The position numbers were made by a program, and so were the translations under genes. Positions 1 through 8,431 of a stretch of 64,000 nucleotides of DNA are shown piece by piece; position 1 is the stretch's first letter; each line of letters opens with the position of its first letter. Source of the DNA: Tribonema minus (taxonomy: Eukaryota > Sar > Xanthophyceae > Tribonematales > Tribonemataceae); NCBI GenBank assembly GCA_017506865.1, contig JAFCMP010000020.1:1-64000 (forward strand), in the 5' to 3' direction. The notes beneath the pieces were generated by a model. The model saw nothing but the letters and a program-made list of their open reading frames with translations, did no database searches and had not been told where the DNA came from.

Positions 1-1
1 A

Positions 2-3000
2 ACAGCAGCAAGCGCCACGACACCATCTGGTGATCTAGGGGCCCTGGACCAGTGCGACGTGTGGCGCTGCGCCGACTGCCTCGCAGGCCCGGTCGCCGCG
101 ACAGCATGCACACTGTCAGGCTGTGACCGTGCATCAGGCCATGATCACATTGCTGACATACACACCCGACCAACGACATGCGCGGCGGCAGCGGGTGGTG
201 CAGCTGTTGGTGGGGGGAATAGCCTGAAGCCAACAGCCGCGCTGCTCGCCGCCGCTAGCAAATGTGGTCCCATACGCAAAATCCTCGGATGCGAGCACCT
301 GGGGGTAGACCCCAGGCAAGCCCATGCATCTACGTTGGACGGTGTGGCAGATGCGCCGCTGCCGAGACTGACCCGGAGCAGCACAATGGGTGTGCTGCCT
401 GGCGAAAGTCGTGCTAGCGATAGCGGCGCAACGATGTCAAGCAACGATCGTGTGCCCAGCACACCTGGCAGTGCCGCAGCTGCTGTCGCAGCGGGCGCTC
501 AGTCTAGCGAATGCCCCAGGGACCCGACGGGATCACACTGGCAAGGCCTGCTGGGGGCGGCTGGCGCACTCGCGCGCAGGGTACGTGCACTGGCCCTTGC
601 CCCCAATCGGGCACGCGTCACGGTGCTTTGCGCTTGGCCGACGGGTACCAAGCTTGGACCCTTCCGCACGTCACGCCGACTGCATATGCGGCCGGCGCCC
701 AGCGACGCGCCAGCAACACAGACCCTGCTGGGCCGGACTTCCTGCGCACCGCTGGCGAGTCAGATGCATGACCTGACGGTCACGTTCAGCTTGCTCTCCC
801 TCCGAGAAGAAGGTAATGACCTGGCAACGGTGTTTGACCAACTCTCCCTTAGGGAACCGGTCGTTGCCAGGTCGCCTCGCCAGCCAGCCGGGAAACGTGG
901 TGAGTCAGACGTAACGCAGGCTGGTGATAACAGCACCCACGCAACAATGACCGAGACAGCACCTGTCACGGCTATGGTTGCCAGTGGAAAGCGCAGTCGA
1001 CGCAGAGGTAAACACAGACGGCGGACGCAGGAGCGACAGGCCCAGTGCGACAATTCTCGTGCACCCCTGGCACCAGCCACCACACCGCCGAGGGGCGGTG
1101 CCTCTGCCCCCTCAGCACCAATATCCGGGCCGGCGAAGGTCACCACCGTGACGGTGGCGACCCGGATACCCTCAACCGTGTGCCATACAGTCACCGTGGA
1201 GGAGCAGCAAGACGCGCTGGCAAAAGCCACCAACTATGGTTTTTCCACTTGGCACACGGGCCTGCAGGCACTCCACAAACAGGCGCTTGGGGAAAACACA
1301 GCGACGCTAGCACGTGGTGGGGAGCTTCGCCCCGTGAGCAACGTGGGCAACGGCAACTGCCTGATTCATACAGCTCTACACGGCATAGGCAGCGTCGCAG
1401 TTGAGCACGGACTGCCGGCCCCAGCACTGGTGATTGCCATGCGAGAGGCACTGCTGGACGGGATGGTGGCATACGTCACGCAGGGGGCGGGCAAACAAGG
1501 GGCCAGCATGTCATCGATGCGTCAACTGACCGCGCATGCAGCAGCCCAACCTGCGTGTACACGTGAACAATTCGACACGTACGGGACACGCGCTCGCTGC
1601 CTCGCAATCGAGTACGGCACAAATGAAACGGACAGCGCGGACAGCGGGCACACGCTCCTGCTGCAACGCCTACAGGAAGAGGGCGTGTGGGGACGGCCCC
1701 TCGGTTTGTCTGTGTGGGCCATTGTTGCAGCGGTCTACGCGGTCTCGGTGACGGTGTGGCAGGCCGAGCCTCAGGCCACTGGCAGCACGCAAAAATCAAC
1801 AGGGCTGGTGCTGGCACAACTGATGGGGCTGCCAGCGGTATTCGCACCGGTAACTCCAGCTCAGCCTGACTGCCATCTGGATGTGCTGTGGACGCCGCCT
1901 GGGCTATATACAAATGTGGGACACTTTGAACTGCTTGTCGCCCCTGCGGCAGCTCCGCCCTTGCCAACCACTATGACAGCGTCGGCGACCACTCAAGCTC
2001 ACAGCACCCACATCACGGCTCCGAGTCGGACACAGCCCCGTACTGCGCTACAGTTGCCACAGCAGCATGAGCCACTGAGGTGTCCTTTATGCACACTGGC
2101 ATTTTGGCAGCTTGGTCAGAAAGAGGACAGCAAACAGCGAGGCAAACTGTCAGCTGCGAGCCGCATGGCACCGGTAGTGGCCCACTTCAACGGTGGTAGC
2201 TGCACGAGGTCGATGCTGAACCCTGAGGCGAGCACATCACACTGTCAGCAAAATCTGGCGGCAGCATACGCCAAGGGCATCCGGCAGCAGGTTGATCACG
2301 ACCCATCCGGTGACCGTGCCCCTTCAGGCAGCAGTACCTGCAACACTGGGGCACACCATGCCAAGCGTGTGCAGGAGATGAGCACCATGTATGGTTGCAC
2401 GGCAGAAGACTTCCTACGGGCGGTAAGGAAGCTGAGTGCATGCACAGGTGCCTGCGGTCTGGTCCATATGTCAGCCAGCGCGGGGCAGAGGCAATGCGCG
2501 CTGACCTCGCCATGCCACACGTGTCGACGGAATGGAAGCGCCCCCACGCGCGCACGCCCGGCAGTACCCCCGGGCCAGTCCGAGGGCGGGGGTGCGGGTA
2601 GCGACGGCGCGGCCGCGGCGGCGGGGGCTGCCGCAGCGACACCTCCAAAGCCACCGGCGGTGCCGGCTAGTGGCGCTGCCAACTCAAAGTCCAGCAAGAA
2701 ACGCCCGGCGGCCACGGCAACCGGCGCGCAACGCCGGCGCCGAACGGCAGCTGCTGCGGCACCGCCTGGCAGCGCCGGCAGCCGCACTCAGTCTAACAGC
2801 CTAAGGCTGCAGGACAGCAGCCCCCCCCACGGGACGGCCGTGGGATGGGCGGACATGGACTTGGACCCGCCGGACGATGCCGCGTCACCGCCCCCCCCGA
2901 CCACCACCACCAGTGGCAGGCCCTCAAAGCCCCAGTCACGAGCATCCCTGGCTTGGGACCTCTCGACGCCCTCGGTCGTCCACGCACTTGACCAGACCAA

Positions 3001-4420
3001 TGAGGCGGATCTACTGCTGCTACGGTTCACCACGACTGCCAACCCCTTCCGCACTCAGCTGCAGTGCACCCAGTGGGCACGGCTAGTGGAGCACGCCACA
3101 CGACTACTGGCGGACGCCACAGACAGTGCACGTGAGGCGGCACGGGTGCGCCTCCACCATGGTGCCGGGGCGTTTGCTCATCAGGTTTCTCAGACTCTAG
3201 TGCAGCGCGGCTACAGGCTGCTGCACCTGCTAGCAGCAATGGCCTTTGGTAGGCAACCGGAGGGAACCGGTATGCCGCCTGCGGCCCGGCTGGCAGCGTT
3301 GCTGTCTGGCGACTTTGCGGAGCTACTGAGAAAGACGCTGTCAGCAGCAGCGGCGCTGCGGGCCCCCAAACCAAACAACGCAGCTACGGCGTCGGCACAA
3401 ACGAACTTCGATGCCGACTGGACGGAGGCTGACTCCAGGCAGCAAACAGCATGCGCTGCCCTCTCAGGCAAGCGACGGGGGGTAGGCCTGGCTGCCGCAC
3501 GACTAGAGGCGCGTGAAGCATGCGCCCCAGCAGACGAGGTCACGGCACAGGTGCTGGCAGCAAAGCACCCTGAAACTGGCACCCGGCCCGGGGTAGTCGA
3601 TACGCCAATGGAGCAAGTGCGCGGCCTGGTACGCGACGCCCGGCGGCACTGCTTGCACGGCGCAGGGGTGGCAACGACCGCCGGGCCCGCTGGCAGCGGC
3701 AGTCCCGTCTTCGAATCGGGTCAGGCGCATGATCGCAGCGATAGGCCTGAGGATGCTGCCAGCGCAGCCGGACGGCGCCTCGAGGTGGAGGCGACAGACA
3801 TACTGTCGACCTTGTCCGCAGCAGGGGCGGGGAAGGCAGGAGGGCTGGACGGCCTACGCTATGAACACCTCTTGATGGCCGCTGGGCCTGGTGCACCAGT
3901 GAAAGCAGCCACCCGCCCCGTGGGCAGTGCCTCGCCAGGACTAGCTGGTGATTCAGAATCGGATGTGATGGAACCGGCATTCGCCCATCACCTGGCCAAG
4001 GTGTTCACGACGCTGCTTGTTGAGCCCGAACTGCTGCCGGAGCAATCGCAACGGCTTCTCCGCGCCGCGGCCCTCTCAGGCATAGGACAGAAGCGGCGTC
4101 CGATCGCCTGCTCCAGTGTCTGGCGCAGACTCCTCGGGTCCACAGCGGCACGGGGTGTCAAGGGCAAAATATCGGGGCTGCTGGCCTCCATGTCGCAGTT
4201 TGGCGTAGGATACCGGTCTGGCGTCGAGCATGTGGCAGCGCGCGCGCGCGTGTGGCACGAGCTGTATGGCACCACAATCCAGCTGGACTGTGAGAACGCA
4301 TTTAACAGTGTGGATCGCGCCGCCATTGTGCGGGGACTTATGCTCTTCTGTCCGGAGCTGCTCCCGCACTTTGAGTCCGTATACTGTGGTGACACTGCCC
4401 CAGAGATGCGAGTGAGGTGA
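2..4420 (+). CDS. Retroelement polyprotein, N-terminal part: OTU protease and first half of RT (partial, frameshifted)
   Basis: The frame is open to the left edge, so the true start is outside the window; the first in-frame GTG at 59 is not a convincing start. The first residues contain CxxC/CxxxxxC spacing (VWRCADCLAG), possibly a zinc finger. An OTU-like cysteine protease follows at about nt 1335-1935: GNGNCLIHT carries the catalytic Cys and GHFELLV the likely catalytic His. A Pro/Ala-rich linker then leads to the RT fingers and palm: GGLDGLRYEHL near 3840, RRPIACSSVWRRLLG near 4100, and motif A IQLDCENAFNSVDR near 4275-4316 with the first catalytic Asp. The frame ends at TGA 4418-4420 before RT motif B, which continues in another frame. 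The element was therefore probably inactive at this locus unless frameshifting occurs. Confidence 0.8.
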   Translation, partial: TAASATTPSGDLGALDQCDVWRCADCLAGPVAATACTLSGCDRASGHDHIADIHTRPTTCAAAAGGAAVGGGNSLKPTAALLAAASKCGPIRKILGCEHLGVDPRQAHASTLDGVADAPLPRLTRSSTMGVLPGESRASDSGATMSSNDRVPSTPGSAAAAVAAGAQSSECPRDPTGSHWQGLLGAAGALARRVRALALAPNRARVTVLCAWPTGTKLGPFRTSRRLHMRPAPSDAPATQTLLGRTSCAPLASQMHDLTVTFSLLSLREEGNDLATVFDQLSLREPVVARSPRQPAGKRGESDVTQAGDNSTHATMTETAPVTAMVASGKRSRRRGKHRRRTQERQAQCDNSRAPLAPATTPPRGGASAPSAPISGPAKVTTVTVATRIPSTVCHTVTVEEQQDALAKATNYGFSTWHTGLQALHKQALGENTATLARGGELRPVSNVGNGNCLIHTALHGIGSVAVEHGLPAPALVIAMREALLDGMVAYVTQGAGKQGASMSSMRQLTAHAAAQPACTREQFDTYGTRARCLAIEYGTNETDSADSGHTLLLQRLQEEGVWGRPLGLSVWAIVAAVYAVSVTVWQAEPQATGSTQKSTGLVLAQLMGLPAVFAPVTPAQPDCHLDVLWTPPGLYTNVGHFELLVAPAAAPPLPTTMTASATTQAHSTHITAPSRTQPRTALQLPQQHEPLRCPLCTLAFWQLGQKEDSKQRGKLSAASRMAPVVAHFNGGSCTRSMLNPEASTSHCQQNLAAAYAKGIRQQVDHDPSGDRAPSGSSTCNTGAHHAKRVQEMSTMYGCTAEDFLRAVRKLSACTGACGLVHMSASAGQRQCALTSPCHTCRRNGSAPTRARPAVPPGQSEGGGAGSDGAAAAAGAAAATPPKPPAVPASGAANSKSSKKRPAATATGAQRRRRTAAAAAPPGSAGSRTQSNSLRLQDSSPPHGTAVGWADMDLDPPDDAASPPPPTTTTSGRPSKPQSRASLAWDLSTPSVVHALDQTNEADLLLLRFTTTANPFRTQLQCTQWARLVEHATRLLADATDSAREAARVRLHHGAGAFAHQVSQTLVQRGYRLLHLLAAMAFGRQPEGTGMPPAARLAALLSGDFAELLRKTLSAAAALRAPKPNNAATASAQTNFDADWTEADSRQQTACAALSGKRRGVGLAAARLEAREACAPADEVTAQVLAAKHPETGTRPGVVDTPMEQVRGLVRDARRHCLHGAGVATTAGPAGSGSPVFESGQAHDRSDRPEDAASAAGRRLEVEATDILSTLSAAGAGKAGGLDGLRYEHLLMAAGPGAPVKAATRPVGSASPGLAGDSESDVMEPAFAHHLAKVFTTLLVEPELLPEQSQRLLRAAALSGIGQKRRPIACSSVWRRLLGSTAARGVKGKISGLLASMSQFGVGYRSGVEHVAARARVWHELYGTTIQLDCENAFNSVDRAAIVRGLMLFCPELLPHFESVYCGDTAPEMRVR

Positions 4421-6915
4421 ACGGTGAAGCTCGCATTATCTGCTCCCACCTAGGGTGCCAGCAAGGGGACCCTCTAGGGCCGCTGTACTTTGCAGTGGCA
4501 GCGGCATTCCTACTCTTCTACCCTGATGGAGTGAATGCGACGCCCGGCAGTATGCCGGCCTACGGCCACAGCACAGCGGAACCGCCAGCCCCGCACTGCG
4601 CTTTCCTGGATGACCTCAACGTGCTGCAAGCTGCCTACTTCGACGATGCAGCGGCCGCTGGGGTGGCAGAGGTGATCCGTCGGCTTGCGGCAGGGGGCCT
4701 ACGCGTTCGACCAGACAAGTCGCTGGCCATTGCCATGCGCGGCACAGTGTTTGATGAAGCGGCCAGAGCACGCCTGCGCGCCCTTGACATACCGTTTGTG
4801 GACGCCACCATGCCAGAATCCAGTCAGGGCTTTACGTCGGTCGGGGTACCGGTAGGGCACCCAGCCTATGTGCATGCTGCCATGAGCAAGCATCTTGTTG
4901 ACGCAGGGACATGGCGATTGTCGTGGCAGCTAGCTGGGATGGCGCGGCATCACCTACAGGCAGCACAGTTCATTCTGCGCAGGTCACTGACGAAGCGGAT
5001 GGGCTTCTTAGCTCGGGTCGTTGACACGGCTTTGAGTGAGACATGGCTGCACGCATTTGACGGGTTCTGTGCATGGACGCTTGAACGCATGCTGCACCTG
5101 CACGGCTGCGCTACCGCGGCAGTCATGAAGTCACACCTGCTGGCCGCCTGCACTGCTGGTGACAATGAGGTAGCCAGCAGTGGCAGCGTGCTGGTATTGC
5201 CGCGCTTGGGCCCGCCAGAACTCACGGACATCGCAGTGCCACTGCGGGCGTCACGGTTGCCGGAGCGACGAGGCGGTCTGGGCATGCCGCTTTTGGGGCT
5301 ACTGGCACCAGCCGCATACACGGCCCAGGCATGCACAACACTGCGGCCTGCAATAATTCATGCCACTGTGGCAGCAGGGGCCCTGAGGCTCGGCACTGAC
5401 GAACACGGCGCAGTCACCTGGTTCGCGCAGCACTCATGCGCAATACGCGAGGACCAGGGACTGCCGCCAATCATCGAGGCCGTGCGACGCTCTACGCGAG
5501 CGCTGACAGCTGATGGCGGCGAAAAATCACGCACAGCTGTGGCCGAGCAGCTCCCAGCATCGTTGCTACGGTGGGCAGCGGATACAACGGCCGCAGCGTC
5601 GACGCTCCCCACTGCGGTGCAAGCGATCTACGCCGCAACTGCCGTCACGGAGACGGGGACCACTGAGCCAGCCCCACACACCCACGGCATTGTGCCTGGC
5701 GCCGAGGCGGCCGCTGCGGCGGCGACCGTACCTGGCCCTCAAGCCGCTGCCGCGGCTGCCTCTTCCACGCCCGCTAAAACACAAACTAGCGCGGAAGAAA
5801 GCAGCTGCAGCGGCGGGCAGGAGGACGACGACGACGACTGGGAGGCCTATGCTGACGAGATCTGCAGAAAGGTAGTGCCCCGCCGCCGGCGCGGTCACTT
5901 CACGCACGGACTACAAGCCCGCCTTTCAAATGTTCTTCGACGTCAATACGAGGACTGCCTGGTGGAGGACCTAGAGGCTGCCTCGGCTGGTGCCGTGGGC
6001 AAGCCGACGCAGGCTACACTTATTGGTGACTTGCGTGACACCAGCCGCCGCCGCCAACAGGCTAGCGCGCGGGTCCTGGCGCAGCTGCGCAGCCAGCGTG
6101 CGTCCGGGGCAATGGCGTGGATGAGCGCGCCACCCGCTGCCAATGACCGCCCGGGTGCGGCGCCCATGTCCAGTATGGCAGCAGCCACGATGATTATGGT
6201 TGCGATCTTTATAGACGGGTGGGGCATACAGGGCGAGGTGTGCCCATGGCGGTGCAGTGACGTGAGCCCCACCTCCACGCATGCGATCAGCTGCCCCAGC
6301 CAGCACATACGGGGGCACAACGCGACACACACTGCCCAAAAGCGGTGCCTACAGCGCATCTTGAGACAGCACCATGTCTCTATTGTCCGCAATGAGGACG
6401 CTAGCGTCTTCAAGGTACCGGGGTATCGGGCGGACACAGTCATTGACCCAGGGTGTCTGCACTTTAGCAGTGCATACCGTAACAAGGGAATAGTGCTAGA
6501 CACAAGTGTGCGCGCGCCCACAGCGAGCTCGTACCTGACAGGCAAAACAAATGCCTCGAACACGGACGGCTATGCTGCTGGGGTGGGGGAGGACGCGAAG
6601 GTCAAGCACCACACCGGCACCTTGACGTCATCTTGGGCTTTTGTGCCATTCGTGCAGGAGTCGTACGGACGGCTGGGCAAGCAGACAAGCCTTTTTGTTA
6701 AGGAGTTGGCAATGCACTCAGCACTGTGCTCAGGGGGGGGGAAGGCAGATGTGTTACGCAAGGCCGGGTTAGCTAAGCGTCAGATCCTCATTGAGCTGAG
6801 CATATCGCTGGCGCGGGAGTTGGCGGAGCGCGTCATGGCATACACACGTGGAGCGCGAATGCTGGGCTGTGTTGCGGCGCCGGTATCCAAACTCCTAGGG
6901 CACAGCGCAGACTAG
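4393..6915 (+). CDS. Retroelement polyprotein, C-terminal part: RT motifs B and C, thumb, Cys/His and nuclease-like domain
   Basis: This frame opens after a stop at 4390-4392 and overlaps the previous one by 28 nt. It starts directly with RT motif B (GCQQGDPLGPLYF, near 4456-4494) and has motif C CAFLDDLNVL near 4600, so the two frames are one RT. There is no plausible independent start codon. The C-terminus has a Cys/His cluster (CPWRCSDV, THAISCPSQHIRGHN, near 6241-6320), followed by YRADTVIDPG and GIVLDTSVRAP (near 6420-6520), resembling the D...D-x-S core of PD-(D/E)XK nucleases found after the RT in many retroelements. Acidic (EDDDDDWE, near 5821) and Ala-rich linkers separate the modules. 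The nuclease call rests on motif shape only. Confidence 0.75.
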   Translation, partial: HCPRDASEVNGEARIICSHLGCQQGDPLGPLYFAVAAAFLLFYPDGVNATPGSMPAYGHSTAEPPAPHCAFLDDLNVLQAAYFDDAAAAGVAEVIRRLAAGGLRVRPDKSLAIAMRGTVFDEAARARLRALDIPFVDATMPESSQGFTSVGVPVGHPAYVHAAMSKHLVDAGTWRLSWQLAGMARHHLQAAQFILRRSLTKRMGFLARVVDTALSETWLHAFDGFCAWTLERMLHLHGCATAAVMKSHLLAACTAGDNEVASSGSVLVLPRLGPPELTDIAVPLRASRLPERRGGLGMPLLGLLAPAAYTAQACTTLRPAIIHATVAAGALRLGTDEHGAVTWFAQHSCAIREDQGLPPIIEAVRRSTRALTADGGEKSRTAVAEQLPASLLRWAADTTAAASTLPTAVQAIYAATAVTETGTTEPAPHTHGIVPGAEAAAAAATVPGPQAAAAAASSTPAKTQTSAEESSCSGGQEDDDDDWEAYADEICRKVVPRRRRGHFTHGLQARLSNVLRRQYEDCLVEDLEAASAGAVGKPTQATLIGDLRDTSRRRQQASARVLAQLRSQRASGAMAWMSAPPAANDRPGAAPMSSMAAATMIMVAIFIDGWGIQGEVCPWRCSDVSPTSTHAISCPSQHIRGHNATHTAQKRCLQRILRQHHVSIVRNEDASVFKVPGYRADTVIDPGCLHFSSAYRNKGIVLDTSVRAPTASSYLTGKTNASNTDGYAAGVGEDAKVKHHTGTLTSSWAFVPFVQESYGRLGKQTSLFVKELAMHSALCSGGGKADVLRKAGLAKRQILIELSISLARELAERVMAYTRGARMLGCVAAPVSKLLGHSAD

Positions 6916-7358
6916 GCTGCTGCGTTGACGCAAGCTTTTCGATTGCATAGGCAACCCGGCCTCCCTTGGGCCTTTATAAATACAAGTCCATACGTTCATC
7001 AGGCACAGGAGCAAAGATGCAGCTGTCAACAAGATCATCACTGGCAAGGTACGTGTCTCAACCTTAAGCAATAATACAGTAGACAGTAATCGTCTGCCAG
7101 ATGCAAACCTGCTGTTGGCATGCCAAGTGCACCACTTCTTGGCACACGTTGGCAGCCGCTTGCACGCAAGTACGTACTCCTCGTCTGTGACACATGCATG
7201 CTGTCACTAATGCCTCCCACTGGTACACCTGCTGGAGCTCATGTTTGTCGCAGACGCTGAGACACTAGATGACATGTAGCGCACCGTGACATCCTTGTAC
7301 GGCATCTTACACAGAAGCTTCATCGTGCTCCAATCAAAAACAACAACAACGCACGCAG
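6916..7358. other. Gene-free stretch after the retroelement
   Basis: No convincing coding or RNA gene. It probably includes the retroelement 3' untranslated region, but I see no defined 3' end or target-site duplication. A short ACAACAACAAC run lies at about 7340-7350, just before the inverted repeat. Confidence 0.5.
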
Positions 7359-7509
7359 AGTACTTTTTATTAATTCTCGCTCAGGGCGCGAAAAAGCCCA
7401 GATGATTGGCATCTAGCTGTAAGGAATCTACATGTCGTATGGCAGTCTGAAAGTGTCGCAACGACAACCACTCAAACGCCGCCGCCGCCAAATGGCATCT
7501 CGGGGTCCT
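7359..7509 (-). repeat. Left arm of a 151-bp inverted repeat (retroelement 3' terminus, minus orientation)
   Basis: Reading inward from AGTACTTTTTATTAATTC, this arm is the reverse complement of 8117-8267 with one mismatch at about 7441. Its inner end is CGGGGTCCT. In the right arm the same sequence is the tail of a coding remnant plus its 3' untranslated region, so both arms are best read as 3' ends of the same retroelement in opposite orientation. Confidence 0.9.
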
Positions 7510-7516
7510 AATAATG

Positions 7517-7580
7517 AATTAATAAAAAGTAGCAGAGTACTTTTTATTAATTCTCGCTCAGGGGGAAAAAAAGCCCAGAT
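7517..7580. repeat. Two further fragments of the same retroelement 3' terminus
   Basis: 7517-7531 is a short plus-orientation piece (AATTAATAAAAAGTA) identical to 8251-8265. 7536-7580 is a minus-orientation copy beginning AGTACTTTTTATTAATTC and continuing through CTCAGGGGG and AAGCCCAGAT, after which it diverges from the left arm. Both minus copies are preceded by GCAG. Confidence 0.75.
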
Positions 7581-7825
7581 TACTTGTTGATATCGTTTCC
7601 AAGTGATCGTCAATGCGCATTGAGACACTTTGTCGCAAGGTACACGTAGACTTGTATGTAGCGAGCTTAACATCAACCATCTGATTTCTTTTTCGTCCAT
7701 GTCGGCGAGACGAAAGACAAGCACTTGTGACCTTACATCCATAGCAGCCCCAAGGTGGGCTTGGTTTCTGGAATAATGTGAAAAAAACAAACTAAATACG
7801 CTCGCTGAGAGCAGTGCCAAGACTA

Positions 7826-8267
7826 CCCACTATTCTGGTCATTATGATCAGAATTGCTACAAACTTGCCACATTGGCAATAGGGTCATTTGGCAGCATCG
7901 GGGAGCAGGGGCGGAAGCTGCTGGAGGCTGTGGCGACGGAGTATGCCAGCAGGATGTCAGTGCCCGGAGGAGCGCGCCCTAAAGCTCTCAAGGGCATCGC
8001 CCTGGCGCGCTTACGCTCGGCACTGTCGGCAGCGCTCCACATGGCGTACTCTGGCCGTGTCATGACACACATGGCAGAATCCAGGGGGGGGGGGCACATG
8101 GAGGAGGACGTAGGGGAGGACCCCGAGATGCCATTTGGCGGCGGCGGCGTTTGAGTGGTTGTCGTTGCGACACTTTCAGACTGTCATACGACATGTAGAT
8201 TCCTTACAGCTAGATGCCAATCATCTGGGCTTTTTCGCGCCCTGAGCGAGAATTAATAAAAAGTACT
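7826..8267 (+). mobile_element. Retroelement 3' remnant: C-terminal coding fragment and 3' end
   Basis: An open fragment at about 7873-8154 encodes a peptide starting MAIGSFGSIGEQGRKLL and containing a short helical region (ALARLRSALSAALHMA). This resembles in layout the extreme C-terminus of the upstream element (PFVQESYGRLGKQ, then LAKRQILIELSISLARE). A diverged copy lies at 57495-57880. After the stop, the sequence runs into the right arm of the inverted repeat and ends AATTAATAAAAAGTACT. It is 5' truncated with no RT left, so it is a dead fragment. Confidence 0.65.
8117..8267 (+). repeat. Right arm of the 151-bp inverted repeat
   Basis: Pairs with 7359-7509 at 150 of 151 positions. It includes the Gly-rich C-terminal codons and 3' untranslated region of the retroelement remnant. 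Confidence 0.9.
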
Positions 8268-8340
8268 TAGAGTTAAAAATAAAAAACATTGTAACATGTG
8301 TACACATGCGTACATGCATGAGCACAAAAAGAAGGGGGAG

Positions 8341-8347
8341 AAAAAAA
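8341..8347 (-). terminator. Pol III T-run terminator for the tRNA
   Basis: Seven A residues on the plus strand give T7 on the minus strand, 11 nt downstream of the tRNA 3' end, as expected for RNA polymerase III termination. Confidence 0.7.
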
Positions 8348-8358
8348 GTCACGCTGAG

Positions 8359-8431
8359 TAGTCACAACGGGGCTCGAACCCGCGACCTTAGCCTTATCAG
8401 AGCTACGCGCTGCCAATTGCGCCATGCGACC
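8359..8431 (-). tRNA. tRNA with GAU anticodon (Ile by anticodon, Met-elongator-like body)
   Basis: The minus strand folds into a 73-nt cloverleaf. The acceptor stem is GGTCGCA/TGTGACT with G-U pairs, the D stem GCGC/GCGC, the anticodon arm TAGCT-CTGATAA-GGCTA and the T arm GCGGG-TTCGAGC-CCCGT. Discriminator is A and no intron is present. The A box (TGGCGCAATTGG) and B box (GGTTCGAGCCC) match pol III promoters, and a T7 terminator follows. The anticodon reads GAU, which decodes AUC/AUU. Eukaryotic nuclear isoleucine tRNAs usually carry AAU, and the D and anticodon arms (GCGCAATTGGCAGCGCG) look like an elongator tRNA-Met, one base from CAU. It may be a mutated Met tRNA or a pseudogene. Confidence 0.8.

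Larger units (their letters stand above)
1..6915 (+). mobile_element. Non-LTR-like retroelement with OTU, RT and nuclease-like modules, 5' truncated by the window edge
   Basis: One long coding stretch, split into two frames, encodes a Cys-rich start, an OTU-like protease, a reverse transcriptase and a C-terminal Cys/His plus PD-(D/E)XK-like module. No LTRs, integrase or gag/pol protease were seen, so a non-LTR element is the best reading. The left end lies outside the window. The 3' end is not defined: the sequence after 6915 has no clear poly(A) or target-site duplication. Non-LTR elements with a restriction-like endonuclease after the RT, and some with OTU domains, are known families; the assignment of this one is inference from motifs. 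Confidence 0.8.

Noticed and set aside
7359-8267. DNA transposon with 151-bp TIRs
   Set aside because: No transposase, and the right arm is the tail of a retroelement coding fragment; an inner minus copy also argues for repeated retroelement tails.
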